NCBI GenBank assembly: GCA_004554245.1
Contig: SFND01000015.1
Coordinates: 1-51,007, forward strand
Reading direction: 5' to 3'
Length of the DNA stretch: 51,007 nt
Source: Oribacterium sp.
GTDB taxonomy: Bacteria; Bacillota_A; Clostridia; Lachnospirales; Lachnospiraceae
Shown here: piece by piece, positions 1 to 7,183 of the stretch
How the letters are laid out: every line of letters starts with the position of its first letter
How positions within the stretch are numbered: the stretch's first letter is position 1
The notes under the pieces: model-generated
Database searches by the model: none
The model's input: only the letters and a program-made list of their open reading frames with translations
Told to the model about the DNA's origin: nothing
Position numbers and translations under genes: made by a program

Positions 1-212
1 ATTGCTCTCAACATAAAAAACCGTTTACCTCATTGTGTCTGAGCTCGAAGTTTGATACACTGAACATGGTTTTGATACCAGAGGTTCGGGGGACACGACA
101 TGCAAAGAGGGTACCCCGGACCTTCTTTCTTTTTAATCTCATGACAGTATACAGATCAATCTCATGACACGCAAGAAGATCAGCCCGGAGTCAATCTAGG
201 CAGTCAACAACA
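1..212. other. Upstream stretch without a gene
   Basis: No convincing gene is visible here. An imperfect hairpin is formed by GGTTCGGGG near 83 and CCCCGGACC near 114, with a 20-odd base loop. It is not followed by a T-run, so it does not look like a terminator. The reading frame of the PIN fragment downstream stays open for some codons upstream of its GTG, which suggests that the DNA just before 213 was once part of, or joined to, that gene. Confidence 0.4.
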
Positions 213-422
213 GTGTTAGAAGCTGTACGGCAGTTTGGCGTTGAGGTGATGCCAAAACCAACCGGTGAAATACTGATTGATATGGATGACCTTGTGTTCT
301 ATGAGGTTGCAATGGAAAAGCGTGAAGACGATGCCTATCTTGTGACGGGAAATCAGAAACACTATCCGGTCAGAAATTTCATTGTTACCCCGGCAGAGAT
401 GCTGGAAATCCTGAAAAAATAA
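213..422 (+). pseudogene. C-terminal fragment of a PIN-domain toxin
   Basis: The 69-residue product matches only the end of the COG1569-like PIN family (putative toxin of type II toxin-antitoxin systems). The recognisable part is the segment with acidic residues (MDDLVFYEVAMEKREDDAYLVTGN, here shown only by its ends MDDLVF and YLVTGN) and the terminal ILKK. In that family the last acidic cluster and the LVTGN strand form part of the metal-binding ribonuclease site. The N-terminal half, with the first catalytic Asp, is absent, and the GTG at 213 has no good ribosome binding site. No antitoxin gene lies upstream. It is best read as a 5'-truncated remnant. Confidence 0.7.
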
Positions 423-478
423 TAGCGTTTGGGTACGGTGTTGGGGCCATCTTCATAGTAAAGCAAGTTGACGACATT

Positions 479-497
479 GGGGCCAGGCCCCATAAAG
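479..497. repeat. Divergent arm of the GGGGTCAGACCCC repeat family
   Basis: GGGGCCAGGCCCC followed by ATAAAG is the same 13-bp arm as the window-wide repeat, but both halves of the stem have changed (TC to CC and GA to GG), so the palindrome is kept. This paired change suggests that the fold matters. The rest of the unit is missing. It directly precedes a nucleotidyltransferase gene fragment. Confidence 0.6.
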
Positions 498-505
498 AAA
501 AATAC

Positions 506-688
506 GGAGCGGACGCTCCGGGAAGCTTCGCGGCGTGGCTGAGCCGGCAGGTGCCGATGCACGCGTTCGGGATGCCGGGGAAGCGGTATGATGTCGGGGA
601 CGTGGAGAGCTATCGAAGGGTATGTCGGGTGTTTGAGGAAGGCGGATTGGTTTCGGAGAGTGGGAGCTGGAGGTATAAACATGCATAA
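506..688 (+). pseudogene. Nucleotidyltransferase 3'-end fragment, copy 1
   Basis: The frame from GGA at 506 to TAA at 686 reads GADAPGSFAAWLSRQVP, then MPGKRYDVGDVESYRRV and a tail ending SWRYKHA. This is the C-terminal part of sugar-phosphate nucleotidyltransferases of the RmlA/GalU-like NTP_transferase type, where (D)APGxFxxWL and WYDIGxxESY are family hallmarks. The catalytic N-terminal Rossmann-like domain and a start codon are absent. Of the three copies in the window (see 3133 and 4870), only this one keeps a plausible native C-terminus. It joins directly to an unrelated ATPase fragment 40 bp downstream. Confidence 0.65.
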
Positions 689-727
689 ATATGAGCGTAT
701 AGTTTTTTGGTCTGAAGAAGATCAAAA

Positions 728-1543
728 ATGAACAGAGGAAAGAAGTATGAGGACAATTCAAAACTGCTGTTCTTCAAAAATGTGTTTGAATGGATTATAA
801 ATCATATCGTTGTCATTAATCCGAACATCGGCATTTCTGATACAGATGCCTATTATAGCGAGGAATCTCTGGATACCATAAGCAGTTTAATCAAAACTTT
901 TGATACCGGTGTCAGCGAAATCAAGACAAAACAGATCACCATGGAAGAAATGAGCCAGATGGTCCCTAAGGACGTTCTGTATGAGATTTTTAATACCTTG
1001 AAGAAACAAATGCAGATGACAAATCTTCCGGAATTGAAAATGACATGGAGAATTGCAGATGGTTTCTTTAACATTCGCATTGCCGGTGCGAGTGAACCGG
1101 AAATTACAACGCTTGTTTTAAAACATGGAAATCTGGTATTTGATTTCAGCTTTCATGAGGAATCTGACGGAACGAAGAGACTGTTCGATCTGATAGATAT
1201 GCTGATGAGTAAAAGAGAAGATGTAGTCTTTGTGGTTGATGAGCTGGAAAGAAGTCTCCACCCTAAGCTGACGGAGCATTTCTTAAAACTGTTTATGGAG
1301 GCCCATGAGGCTGACAGAGTGCAGTTGGTGTTCACAACACATGAAGATACCATCATGGATCAGGAACTGTTCCGCAGAGACGAAATATGGTTCGTAGAGC
1401 GTGACGGGACGAATGCCAGCAAGATTTATTCCCTGGATAGATTCAAGGAAAGATATGATAAGAAACTGAGTAAAGCTTATCTGGAAGGCCGCTATGGTGC
1501 GATTCCTGTATTTAAACAGTTTACTTTCCGAAAGGAGGGCTAA
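728..1543 (+). pseudogene. AAA_15/AAA_21-type ATPase, 5'-truncated
   Basis: The 271-residue product is the C-terminal part of a COG1106-like ABC-type ATPase, the kind that often pairs with an RloB-like partner in anti-phage loci. Visible motifs are an ABC-signature-like ESDGTKRLFDL, Walker B VVFVVDELERSLHP with the catalytic Glu, and the switch histidine in FTTHED. Walker A and the first 150 or so residues are missing, so it cannot bind nucleotide in the usual way. The next reading frame begins at ATG 1548 behind AAAGGAGGG (MPVHAYTNWN...) but stops at 1613. It may be the start of the former partner gene, cut off by the epimerase fragment. Confidence 0.65.
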
Positions 1544-1584
1544 ACAAATGCCGGTACATGCATATACAAATTGGAACAAGAGGG

Positions 1585-1902
1585 AAACCGCTGGACGTAC
1601 TGGACTTCCATAACTACATGCACCATATCTACCTGATCCTCACGGATTCCGGCGGAATCCAGGAGGAGGCACCGTCACTCGGCAAGCCGGTACTGGTGAT
1701 GCGTGATACCACTGAGCGTCCGGAGGGCATCAAGGCGGGAACGCTGAAGCTGGTCGGCACCTCGGAGGAGGTAATCTATAACGAGTTTACGAAGCTCCTC
1801 GATAACTAGGAAGAGTATGAAAAGATGTCACACGCAGCGAACCCGTACGGGGACGGACACACATGCGAAAGAATCGCGATATACTGGAATATGGAGAGAT
1901 GA
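1585..1902 (+). pseudogene. UDP-GlcNAc 2-epimerase C-terminal fragment
   Basis: The frame encodes PLDVLDFHNYMHHIYLIL, then TDSGGIQEEAPSLGKPVLVMR, DTTERPEG and KLVGT, the strongly conserved C-terminal UDP-binding region of non-hydrolysing UDP-N-acetylglucosamine 2-epimerases (WecB/MnaA). That enzyme makes UDP-ManNAc for wall or capsule polymers. A TAG at 1807-1809 interrupts the frame, which then continues EEYEKMSHAANPYGDGH to TGA at 1900. The first ~270 residues are lacking. Its 5' end is fused within a few bases to the start of another open frame, marking a recombination junction. Not functional. Confidence 0.8.
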
Positions 1903-2398
1903 AGACGAGTAAAGAATAAAGAGGAGGGAGGCCGGTGCCCGTGGAAGAGAGCGGGCATCGGATGAATTGTGAAACGTATAGATTAAGATGGAAATGATTT
2001 GCGCGAGGATGAATATGTTTTGACGGTGAAAGAGGAGCAAGAATATAGGGAAAGGCAACATAAGTAGCACTTGATTTTTTGAGTAGATAGTAATATTATG
2101 AATATAGAAGAACAAATGTACTTGTAAAAACGATATTTAATAAAAACAGCCGGTAGAATTTGATTTTGATAAAGAAGTAAAGAAATGGTGGCGGGGCAAC
2201 CTCGTGAGTAAGGAGTATAATGGGTCAGGTGTTTGAGGGGAAGTGGGGTGGTCAAAAGTATAGACAGCGTATGGTATACTAAAGGAAACAATTAGAAGGG
2301 GAGGCTACAATAGGGCCGGGTACCATAAATATTAAATCCAGTCCCTGTTAAAAGGGAGTGATGGTGAAAAGCTTGTTTAAAGGGAGGAGGATAAACAT
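1903..2398. other. AT-rich intergenic region
   Basis: No gene with a plausible start and family match was recognised in this ~500 bp. It is AT-rich compared with the rest of the window. A short inverted repeat (CCCTGTTAAAAGGG) lies near 2344, and GGTATACT near 2273 could serve as a -10 region, but no well-spaced -35 was found. It separates the decayed polysaccharide remnants from the MNT/HEPN pair. Confidence 0.4.
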
Positions 2399-2716
2399 AT
2401 GCCTACAACTGAGATTAATGAGTTAACAAATAGTTTTGTTAAAGACTTAATGCCAATACGAATCTATTTGTTTGGATCTTTTGCAGAAGGAAAACAGAAT
2501 GCAGACAGCGATTTTGATTTTTATATCATTGTGGATGATTCGCAAAAGGATATGCTTGGGCTTACGGCTAAAGCGTATAAGGCGATAAGGCATAAGCAAA
2601 AGCGATCTGTTGACATCATAGTAAATACGGAAAAGACATTTGAAGACAGAAAAGAAAAAATCGCTTCCGTGGAGAGTGAGGTGGTACAGAAGGGGGTGCT
2701 GCTATATGGAGCATGA
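2399..2716 (+). CDS. MNT-type minimal nucleotidyltransferase (antitoxin-like)
   Basis: This 105-residue protein is a minimal nucleotidyltransferase of the pol-beta superfamily. The signature GSFAEGKQNADSDFDF matches the GSx10DxD motif, with the two Asp expected to bind metal. In characterised MNT/HEPN pairs the MNT protein modifies the HEPN partner with AMP and neutralises it. The ATG follows GGGAGGAGGATAAACAT, a strong ribosome binding site. Its stop codon overlaps the start of the HEPN gene by 11 bp in another frame, a typical translationally coupled pair. An intact two-gene toxin-antitoxin module is therefore likely, although the HEPN member lacks the usual nuclease motif. Confidence 0.85.
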   Translation: MPTTEINELTNSFVKDLMPIRIYLFGSFAEGKQNADSDFDFYIIVDDSQKDMLGLTAKAYKAIRHKQKRSVDIIVNTEKTFEDRKEKIASVESEVVQKGVLLYGA

Positions 2717-3101
2717 AGACATCATGTGGATTGAGTTTGCAAAAACAGATCTTGGAGTAGCGGAGCATCTTGATAAACAGTACTATCCAAAGCCATCGGA
2801 AATCATTTGCTATCACTGCCAGCAGGCGGTAGAGAAAGCAATCAAAGCAATCATTATATCGTATGGTGCACAAGGCGGGATGCCGAAGAAACACAATCTC
2901 TCATTTCTTCTGGAGCAAATAAAGAACAAGGTGGAAATTCCAGAGAAGTATTATGATTATGCGGATGCATTAACGCCATATGGAATCGCAGTACGGTATC
3001 CAAATGAACTTGACATTGAAGAACGACATGTACGAGATGCGTTACTATATGCAAAAGAAATTGTAGGTTGGACAGAGAAAATTGTGGAGCAGAAAGAATA
3101 G
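2706..3101 (+). CDS. HEPN-domain protein, partner of the MNT gene
   Basis: The 131-residue product resembles the COG2250 HEPN family: an all-alpha protein with the CYHCQQAVEKAIKA helix, a KKHNLSFLL segment and a C-terminal helix with AVRYPNE. I chose ATG 2706 because it gives the MEHEDIMWIEFAKTDL start typical of the family; it overlaps the end of the MNT frame. The RX4-6H ribonuclease motif of active HEPN toxins is not present in any spacing that I can find, so the protein may act through something other than classical RNA cleavage or may be inert. It is followed almost at once by a nucleotidyltransferase fragment. Confidence 0.8.
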   Translation: MEHEDIMWIEFAKTDLGVAEHLDKQYYPKPSEIICYHCQQAVEKAIKAIIISYGAQGGMPKKHNLSFLLEQIKNKVEIPEKYYDYADALTPYGIAVRYPNELDIEERHVRDALLYAKEIVGWTEKIVEQKE

Positions 3102-3132
3102 AATACCAGTTGAAATCAACAGGGGTCGGGAG

Positions 3133-3327
3133 GTCGTGAAGCGGATTCCGGAAGCATTGGCCGCGGGATGCGGTGCGGACGCTCCGGGAAGTTTCGAGGC
3201 GTGGCTGAGCCGGCAGGTGCCGATGCACGCGTTTGTGATGCCGGGAAAGCGGTATGACGTCGGGGACGTGGAGAGCTACCGAAGTGTATGTCGGGTGTTG
3301 AGGGGACGAAAAGTTGATGAGAAGTGA
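3133..3327 (+). pseudogene. Nucleotidyltransferase 3'-end fragment, copy 2
   Basis: From 3133 the frame reads VKRIPEALAAGCGADAPGS, then FEAWLSRQVPMHAF, MPGKRYDVGDVESYRSV, and diverges after CRVLRG. It is about 85-90% identical at DNA level to copies 1 and 3 over ~165 bp by eye. It extends ~30 bp further 5' than copy 1 and includes GAAGCATTGGCCGCGGG, which contains the window's over-represented octamer. No start or catalytic domain is present. Another octamer follows at 3345. Confidence 0.65.
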
Positions 3328-3504
3328 AGACGAGGTGGTCGGCTGCATTGGCGAAAGGAATCTTAGTTTAGGCAGATGAGTGGAAAAACGAAAAGATGCC
3401 AAAATGAGAAAAATAGATGAAAATACACAAATGTTTTCCCAAATGGGAAAATAAATTGAAAATCGGCAGAGGATGTGCCATACTGGAGAAAAGGAGGTGC
3501 GTCT

Positions 3505-4722
3505 ATGGTTGAGCGTAAGGAATACCTGGATCAGTTGTGGGCATGGAAGGATGAGCAGCAGATAAAGGTCGTGACCGGGATTCGCCGCTGTGGGAAGTCT
3601 GTTCTTCTGGAGCAGTATCAGCATAGGCTTCTGGCACATGGTGTCACATCGGATCAGATTATTTCGATCAATTTTGAAAACCTGGATTACGAGGATTTGA
3701 AGGACTACAGGAAGCTGCATCAGTATCTTAAGGAACGGCTCTGTGTCGACAAAACAAGCTATATTTTTCTGGATGAGATTCAGGAGGTTCCTTCGTTTGA
3801 GAAGGTGGTAGATAGTCTGTATATCAGAGAGCGTGTGGACATATATATCACAGGCTCCAATGCATATATGCTGTCAAGTGAGCTTGCGACGCTTCTGTCA
3901 GGTCGGTACATCGAGATCAGGATGCTGCCGCTTTCTTTCCGTGAATATAGGACGGTGACGGGGATGGCGAAGGAGGATGCCTTTGCGGAGTTCATGAAGA
4001 CAGGTGGGATTCCGTATGTTGCGGTGATGGATCGGACGGACGAGAAAATCGATCAGTATCTGGAGGGGATCTATAACACGGTGATCGTAAAGGATATCGA
4101 GCAGCGGCAGGAGCGGAGAGAAGCGGAGAGGCGTGGACGTAAGGTGACGGATATCACTTTACTGAAGACGATCGCACGGTATCTGGCCAGCGTGATTGGC
4201 AGCCCGGTGTCGATGAAAAGCATCACCGACTATCTGATCTCGTCGGGGCGGAAGGTATCGCAGAATACGGTAAGTGATTATGTGGAAGCCTTAACGGAGT
4301 CCTTCGTTTTTTATCCTGTGGAGAGATTTGACATCGTAGGAAAGCAGCTTCTGAAGATCAACCAGAAGTACTATATGGTGGATATGGGCATCCGAAACCA
4401 CATTCTTCCGAGAAAACGATATGATCTCGGATTTACGATCGAGAATATCGTCTATCTGGAGCTTGCCAGACGAGGATACAAGGTCAATATCGGTAAATAT
4501 GGCTCTACTGAGGTCGATTTCGTGACGCAGAAGGATGGCGTGATTACCTATTATCAGGTGACGGCGGATATGACCGCAGAGGAGACGTTTGAGCGGGAGA
4601 TGCGGCCACTTAGAAGTATCCAGGATAATTATGAAAAGATCGTGCTGACGCTCGACCGCTTTTCGCTCGGAAACTACGAGGGCATAAAGGTCGTGAACGT
4701 CATCGACTGGCTGTTGACGTGA
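3505..4722 (+). CDS. AAA+ ATPase with DUF4143 (ATP-binding protein)
   Basis: This 405-residue protein has the two-part architecture of COG1373 ATPases. An N-terminal AAA_14 domain has Walker A GIRRCGKSVLL and Walker B IFLDEIQEV, followed by ITGSNAYML (sensor 1 region) and LSGRYIEI. A C-terminal DUF4143 domain ends with a restriction-like fold strand (EVDFVTQKDG then YYQVT). The role is not established; such genes are common in accessory regions and are often near toxin-antitoxin modules. The start is ATG 3505, with AAGGAGG seven bases upstream; an in-frame GTG at 3475 has none. The length is normal for the family and all key motifs are intact. Confidence 0.85.
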   Translation: MVERKEYLDQLWAWKDEQQIKVVTGIRRCGKSVLLEQYQHRLLAHGVTSDQIISINFENLDYEDLKDYRKLHQYLKERLCVDKTSYIFLDEIQEVPSFEKVVDSLYIRERVDIYITGSNAYMLSSELATLLSGRYIEIRMLPLSFREYRTVTGMAKEDAFAEFMKTGGIPYVAVMDRTDEKIDQYLEGIYNTVIVKDIEQRQERREAERRGRKVTDITLLKTIARYLASVIGSPVSMKSITDYLISSGRKVSQNTVSDYVEALTESFVFYPVERFDIVGKQLLKINQKYYMVDMGIRNHILPRKRYDLGFTIENIVYLELARRGYKVNIGKYGSTEVDFVTQKDGVITYYQVTADMTAEETFEREMRPLRSIQDNYEKIVLTLDRFSLGNYEGIKVVNVIDWLLT

Positions 4723-4728
4723 GATGAT

Positions 4729-4817
4729 CTTAAGAATTTCGTAAGGGGGTCTGACCCCATAAACTCCAAGTTTAGAATTTGTTTAGAAAAATTTAATGGG
4801 GTCAGACCCCATAAACT
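4729..4817 (+). repeat. REP-like unit, core orientation B
   Basis: Full unit: left flank CTTAAGAATTTCGTAAG, arm GGGGTCTGACCCC, core beginning ATAAACTCC and ending AAATTTAAT, arm GGGGTCAGACCCC, then ATAAACT. It lies six bases after the stop of the ATPase gene. The core is inverted relative to the units at 9162, 10091, 12133, 14597, 22932 and 26020. Confidence 0.9.
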
Positions 4818-4869
4818 ATGGTGACGATTTAGCTGTGCTGACGTTTTATTTTTATCGCTGGGAGGACGT

Positions 4870-5068
4870 GATGCGGATTCCGGAAGCATTGGCCGCAGGG
4901 TGCGGCGCGGACGCTCTAGGAATCTTCGCGGCGTGGCTCAGCCGGCAGGTGCCGATGCACGCGTTTGCGATGCCGGGGAAGCGGTATGACGTCGGGGACG
5001 TGGAGAGCGACAGGGAAGTGTGTAAGGTGTTTTGGGTGACGAGCTCCTCCGAGTCGATGAGCCCGTGA
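4870..5068 (+). pseudogene. Nucleotidyltransferase 3'-end fragment, copy 3
   Basis: The frame MRIPEALAAGCGADALGIF, then AAWLSRQVPMHAFAMPGKRYDVGDVES, repeats the sequence of the copies at 506 and 3133 and diverges after CKVF. The DAPG motif has become DALG, consistent with decay. The sequence begins ~50 bp after a REP-like unit and ends near an octamer at 5078. The three copies lie within 4.6 kb and all face the same way. Confidence 0.65.
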
Positions 5069-5113
5069 CCGCGGTCTGCATTGGCCGGAACAAGATGAAA
5101 ATTTTGATAGGTC

Positions 5114-5154
5114 TTTATGAGTTAGCTAAAATATCATATAATAAAATTAGCTAA
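5114..5154 (+). promoter_or_regulatory. Promoter and operator of the Phd/PIN module
   Basis: TTTATG (5114-5119) and TATAAT (5137-5142) are separated by 17 bp. Two perfect TTAGCTAA palindromes, at 5122-5129 and 5147-5154 with centres 25 bp apart, flank the -10 box. Phd/YefM antitoxins repress their own operons by binding paired short palindromes, so these are the expected operator half-sites. The ribosome binding site AAGGAGG follows at 5156. Confidence 0.7.
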
Positions 5155-5169
5155 TAAGGAGGTGCTGTT

Positions 5170-5412
5170 ATGATTACTGCGACCGCAACTGCAACCGAAA
5201 TGCAGAATAATTTCGGAAGGTATTTAAGCCTTGTAATGTCAGGGCAGGAAATTATCGTGACGAAGAATGGCCGGGAAGTCGGACGTTTCATTCCGAAGGA
5301 TGCCACTGTGTCGTATCTTACAGATTCCCTTACTGGAATTCTGAAAGAAGACTATGATTTGGATGAAGTCAAGGCAGAAAGCATGAGGACGAAATATGGT
5401 TCTGTTGATTGA
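5170..5412 (+). CDS. Phd/YefM-family antitoxin
   Basis: This 80-residue protein has the Phd fold signature: MITATATATEMQNNFGRYL, then GQEIIVTKNGREVGRFIP. The N-terminal half should form the DNA-binding dimer; the acidic C-terminal tail (EDYDLDEVKAE) would wrap the toxin. AAGGAGG lies nine bases before ATG. The stop overlaps the toxin start by 17 bp, so the two are translationally coupled. The paired TTAGCTAA sites upstream are probable autoregulatory operators. Confidence 0.88.
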   Translation: MITATATATEMQNNFGRYLSLVMSGQEIIVTKNGREVGRFIPKDATVSYLTDSLTGILKEDYDLDEVKAESMRTKYGSVD

Positions 5413-5803
5413 CACGAATGTTATTCTGGATGTGCTGATTAACCGTCCGGAATTCGTAAAAGACTCCTCTATGATCTGGAAGCTGTGTGAGACAGAACAG
5501 GCAAGGGGATACATTTCCACGTTGACCTATGCCAATATGATGTATGTCATGCGCAAGCAGATGACTCCAGACCAGATTGCAGAGATTTTCCGCAAACTGA
5601 GTCTCATATTTGAGTTTGCTGATTTTAGTCCGGCTGTTCTGGAAAGGGCAGTAACCATGAAGTGGAAAGACTTTGAGGATGCTGTTCAGAGCGCAACAGC
5701 AGAAGCTATCCATGCCGACTATATTATTACGAGAAACCTTAAAGATTTTACGCAGAGCAGGGTGATGGCTTTTACTCCATCCGAGCTACTGGCAAGAATC
5801 TAA
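5396..5803 (+). CDS. PIN-domain toxin of a type II TA pair
   Basis: The 135-residue protein has the PIN fold: LLIDTNVILDVLINR with the first catalytic Asp, KDFEDAVQSATAEAIHADYIITRN with further acidic residues, and DFTQSRVMAFTPSELLARI at the end, typical of the PIN_3 group. PIN toxins are metal-dependent ribonucleases, often cutting tRNA or rRNA. The usual Glu of the second motif is not obvious in STLTYANMMYV, which may reduce activity or reflect the subfamily. The gene overlaps the antitoxin gene by 17 bp. Confidence 0.85.
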   Translation: MVLLIDTNVILDVLINRPEFVKDSSMIWKLCETEQARGYISTLTYANMMYVMRKQMTPDQIAEIFRKLSLIFEFADFSPAVLERAVTMKWKDFEDAVQSATAEAIHADYIITRNLKDFTQSRVMAFTPSELLARI

Positions 5804-5804
5804 A

Positions 5805-5838
5805 ATCCGTTGCCCGCGGAGGAAAGCAGGCAACGGAT
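5805..5838 (+). terminator. Stem-loop after the toxin gene
   Basis: ATCCGTTGCC pairs with GGCAACGGAT around a 14-base loop directly after the toxin stop. No T-run follows, so termination may be weak or the stem may protect the 3' end. Confidence 0.5.
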
Positions 5839-5846
5839 GTCGTGAT

Positions 5847-5865
5847 GGGGTCTGACCCTATAAAC
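5847..5865. repeat. Partial REP-like arm
   Basis: GGGGTCTGACCCT followed by ATAAAC is one arm of the repeat without flank or core. It lies between the two stem-loops that separate the toxin gene from the convergent epimerase gene. Confidence 0.7.
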
Positions 5866-5869
5866 AAAC

Positions 5870-5897
5870 AGAGCCCGGCGGATATCCGCCGGGCTCT
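5870..5897 (-). terminator. Terminator of the epimerase gene
   Basis: AGAGCCCGGCGGAT and its exact complement form a 14-bp perfect stem with almost no loop. On the minus strand it is followed by TGTTTGTTTAT, giving a U-rich tail. It starts seven bases after the epimerase stop codon. Confidence 0.8.
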
Positions 5898-5903
5898 GGT
5901 GCG

Positions 5904-7028
5904 TCATGACATATAGAAGGTATTATACCATTCGGCGAAGGCGCGGAGGCCCTGGCGGATGTTGATTTCCGGGCGGAAGCCGTAGTCCCTTTCGAGGGCG
6001 GTGCTGTCCGCGTAGGTGACAGGCACATCGCCCGGCTGCATTGGCACGAGGGACTTATGGGCGTCGAAGTCGTAATCCGGAGGCAGGACGCCGGCGCGGA
6101 CGAGCTCCTCCTGGAGGGTCGTGATGTAGTCGAGGAGGTTCTCCGGGGTGCCACCGCCGATGTTGTAGACGGCGTATGGCGGGATCGGGAGGCCGTCGGG
6201 GCCGTTCTGCTTCTCAGGCGCGCCGCCCATGACGCGGGTGATGCCTTCGACGATGTCGTCGATGTAGGTGAAGTCGCGCTTGCAGTTTCCGTAGTTGAAG
6301 ATCTGGATGCTGTCGCCCTTCACGAGGCGGTTCGTCGCGGAGAAGTAGAACATGTCCGTGCGGCCGGCCGGGCCGTAGACGGTGAAGAAGCGGAGGCCGG
6401 TGGACGGGATGTTGTAGAGCTTCGAGTAGGCGTGGGCCATGAGCTCGTTGCTCTTTTTCGTCGCGGCGTAGAGTGACACCGGGTGGTCGACCGGATCGTC
6501 GGTGCTGAACGGGACCTTTTTGTTGCCGCCGTAGACGGAGGAGGACGAGGCGTAGACGAAGTGCTCCATCGCGTCGTCGTGGCGCGCGGCCTCGAGGAGG
6601 TTGTAGAAGCCGATCAGGTTCGAGTGGATGTAGACGTCCGGGTGGTCAATGCTGTAGCGCACGCCGGCCTGGGCGGCGAGGTTGACGAGGACGTGGAAGC
6701 GGTAGGTCGCGAAGAGCTCGTCGATGAGCGGTTTGTCTGCGATGTCGCCGCGGATGAAGACCCAGTGGGATTTTGAGGACTGCGCGGCCTCCTCAACCTT
6801 CCGGAGGCGGTACTCCTTCAGCTCGAGCGGGTTGTAGTCAGTCATGCAGTCGATGCCGACGATCGTCGCGCCCTGCGTGTCGCGCAGCAGCCGCGCGCAG
6901 AGGTTCGAGCCGATGAAGCCCGCTGCGCCTGTGACGAGGATGGATTTTCCGTCGAGGGATACGCTGGTTTTCTCTATTTTCTTTGATTTCTTTGTGTTCT
7001 CTGTGTTATCCATATTTTCCATATTCAT
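5904..7028 (-). CDS. UDP-glucuronate 4-epimerase-like nucleotide-sugar epimerase
   Basis: This extended short-chain dehydrogenase has the NAD-binding motif TGAAGFIGSNL, catalytic SSSVYGG and YAATKKSNE (the YxxxK pair), and GLRFFTVYGPAGRTDM, which is typical of UDP-glucuronate/CapI-type epimerases. It would interconvert UDP-glucuronate and UDP-galacturonate, using the product of the dehydrogenase encoded upstream on the same strand; the two form a short pathway to acidic capsule sugars. I place the start at ATG 7028 (MNMENMDNTENTK...). An in-frame extension to 7115 would be translated from a repeat (MGSDPLTKF) and is rejected. The Thr/Asn/Lys-rich first 25 residues are not part of the domain, and no strong ribosome binding site is visible, so a slightly later start is possible. 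Confidence 0.85.
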   Translation of the reverse strand: MNMENMDNTENTKKSKKIEKTSVSLDGKSILVTGAAGFIGSNLCARLLRDTQGATIVGIDCMTDYNPLELKEYRLRKVEEAAQSSKSHWVFIRGDIADKPLIDELFATYRFHVLVNLAAQAGVRYSIDHPDVYIHSNLIGFYNLLEAARHDDAMEHFVYASSSSVYGGNKKVPFSTDDPVDHPVSLYAATKKSNELMAHAYSKLYNIPSTGLRFFTVYGPAGRTDMFYFSATNRLVKGDSIQIFNYGNCKRDFTYIDDIVEGITRVMGGAPEKQNGPDGLPIPPYAVYNIGGGTPENLLDYITTLQEELVRAGVLPPDYDFDAHKSLVPMQPGDVPVTYADSTALERDYGFRPEINIRQGLRAFAEWYNTFYMS

Positions 7029-7031
7029 GTG

Positions 7032-7045
7032 ATGGGGTTCAGACC
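7032..7045. repeat. Partial REP-like arm next to the epimerase start
   Basis: GGGGTTCAGACCCC is an arm with one inserted T, only a few bases upstream of the epimerase start codon, so it lies in the leader of that mRNA. Confidence 0.55.
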
Positions 7046-7083
7046 CCGGGGGTGATTGGCTCGGGGTGGTTGCCCTGGCCCAT

Positions 7084-7175
7084 CTTAAGAATTTCGTAAG
7101 GGGGTCTGACCCCATAAACTCTAACTTTAGAATTTGTTTAGAAAAATTTAATGGGGTCAGACCCCATTAAATTTT
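7084..7175 (+). repeat. REP-like unit, core orientation B
   Basis: Complete unit with flank CTTAAGAATTTCGTAAG, arms GGGGTCTGACCCC and GGGGTCAGACCCC, and core reading ATAAACTC...AATTTAAT. It lies between the two minus-strand sugar genes, yet the flank is still on the + strand, showing that unit orientation does not follow the neighbouring genes. Confidence 0.9.
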
Positions 7176-7183
7176 CGGCGGGG

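Noticed and set aside
4796..5068. Start codon at 4796 giving MGSDPINYGDDL fused to the nucleotidyltransferase fragment
   Set aside because: The ATG is in a repeat arm; the coding part is a truncated gene fragment, so this is not a real protein start.
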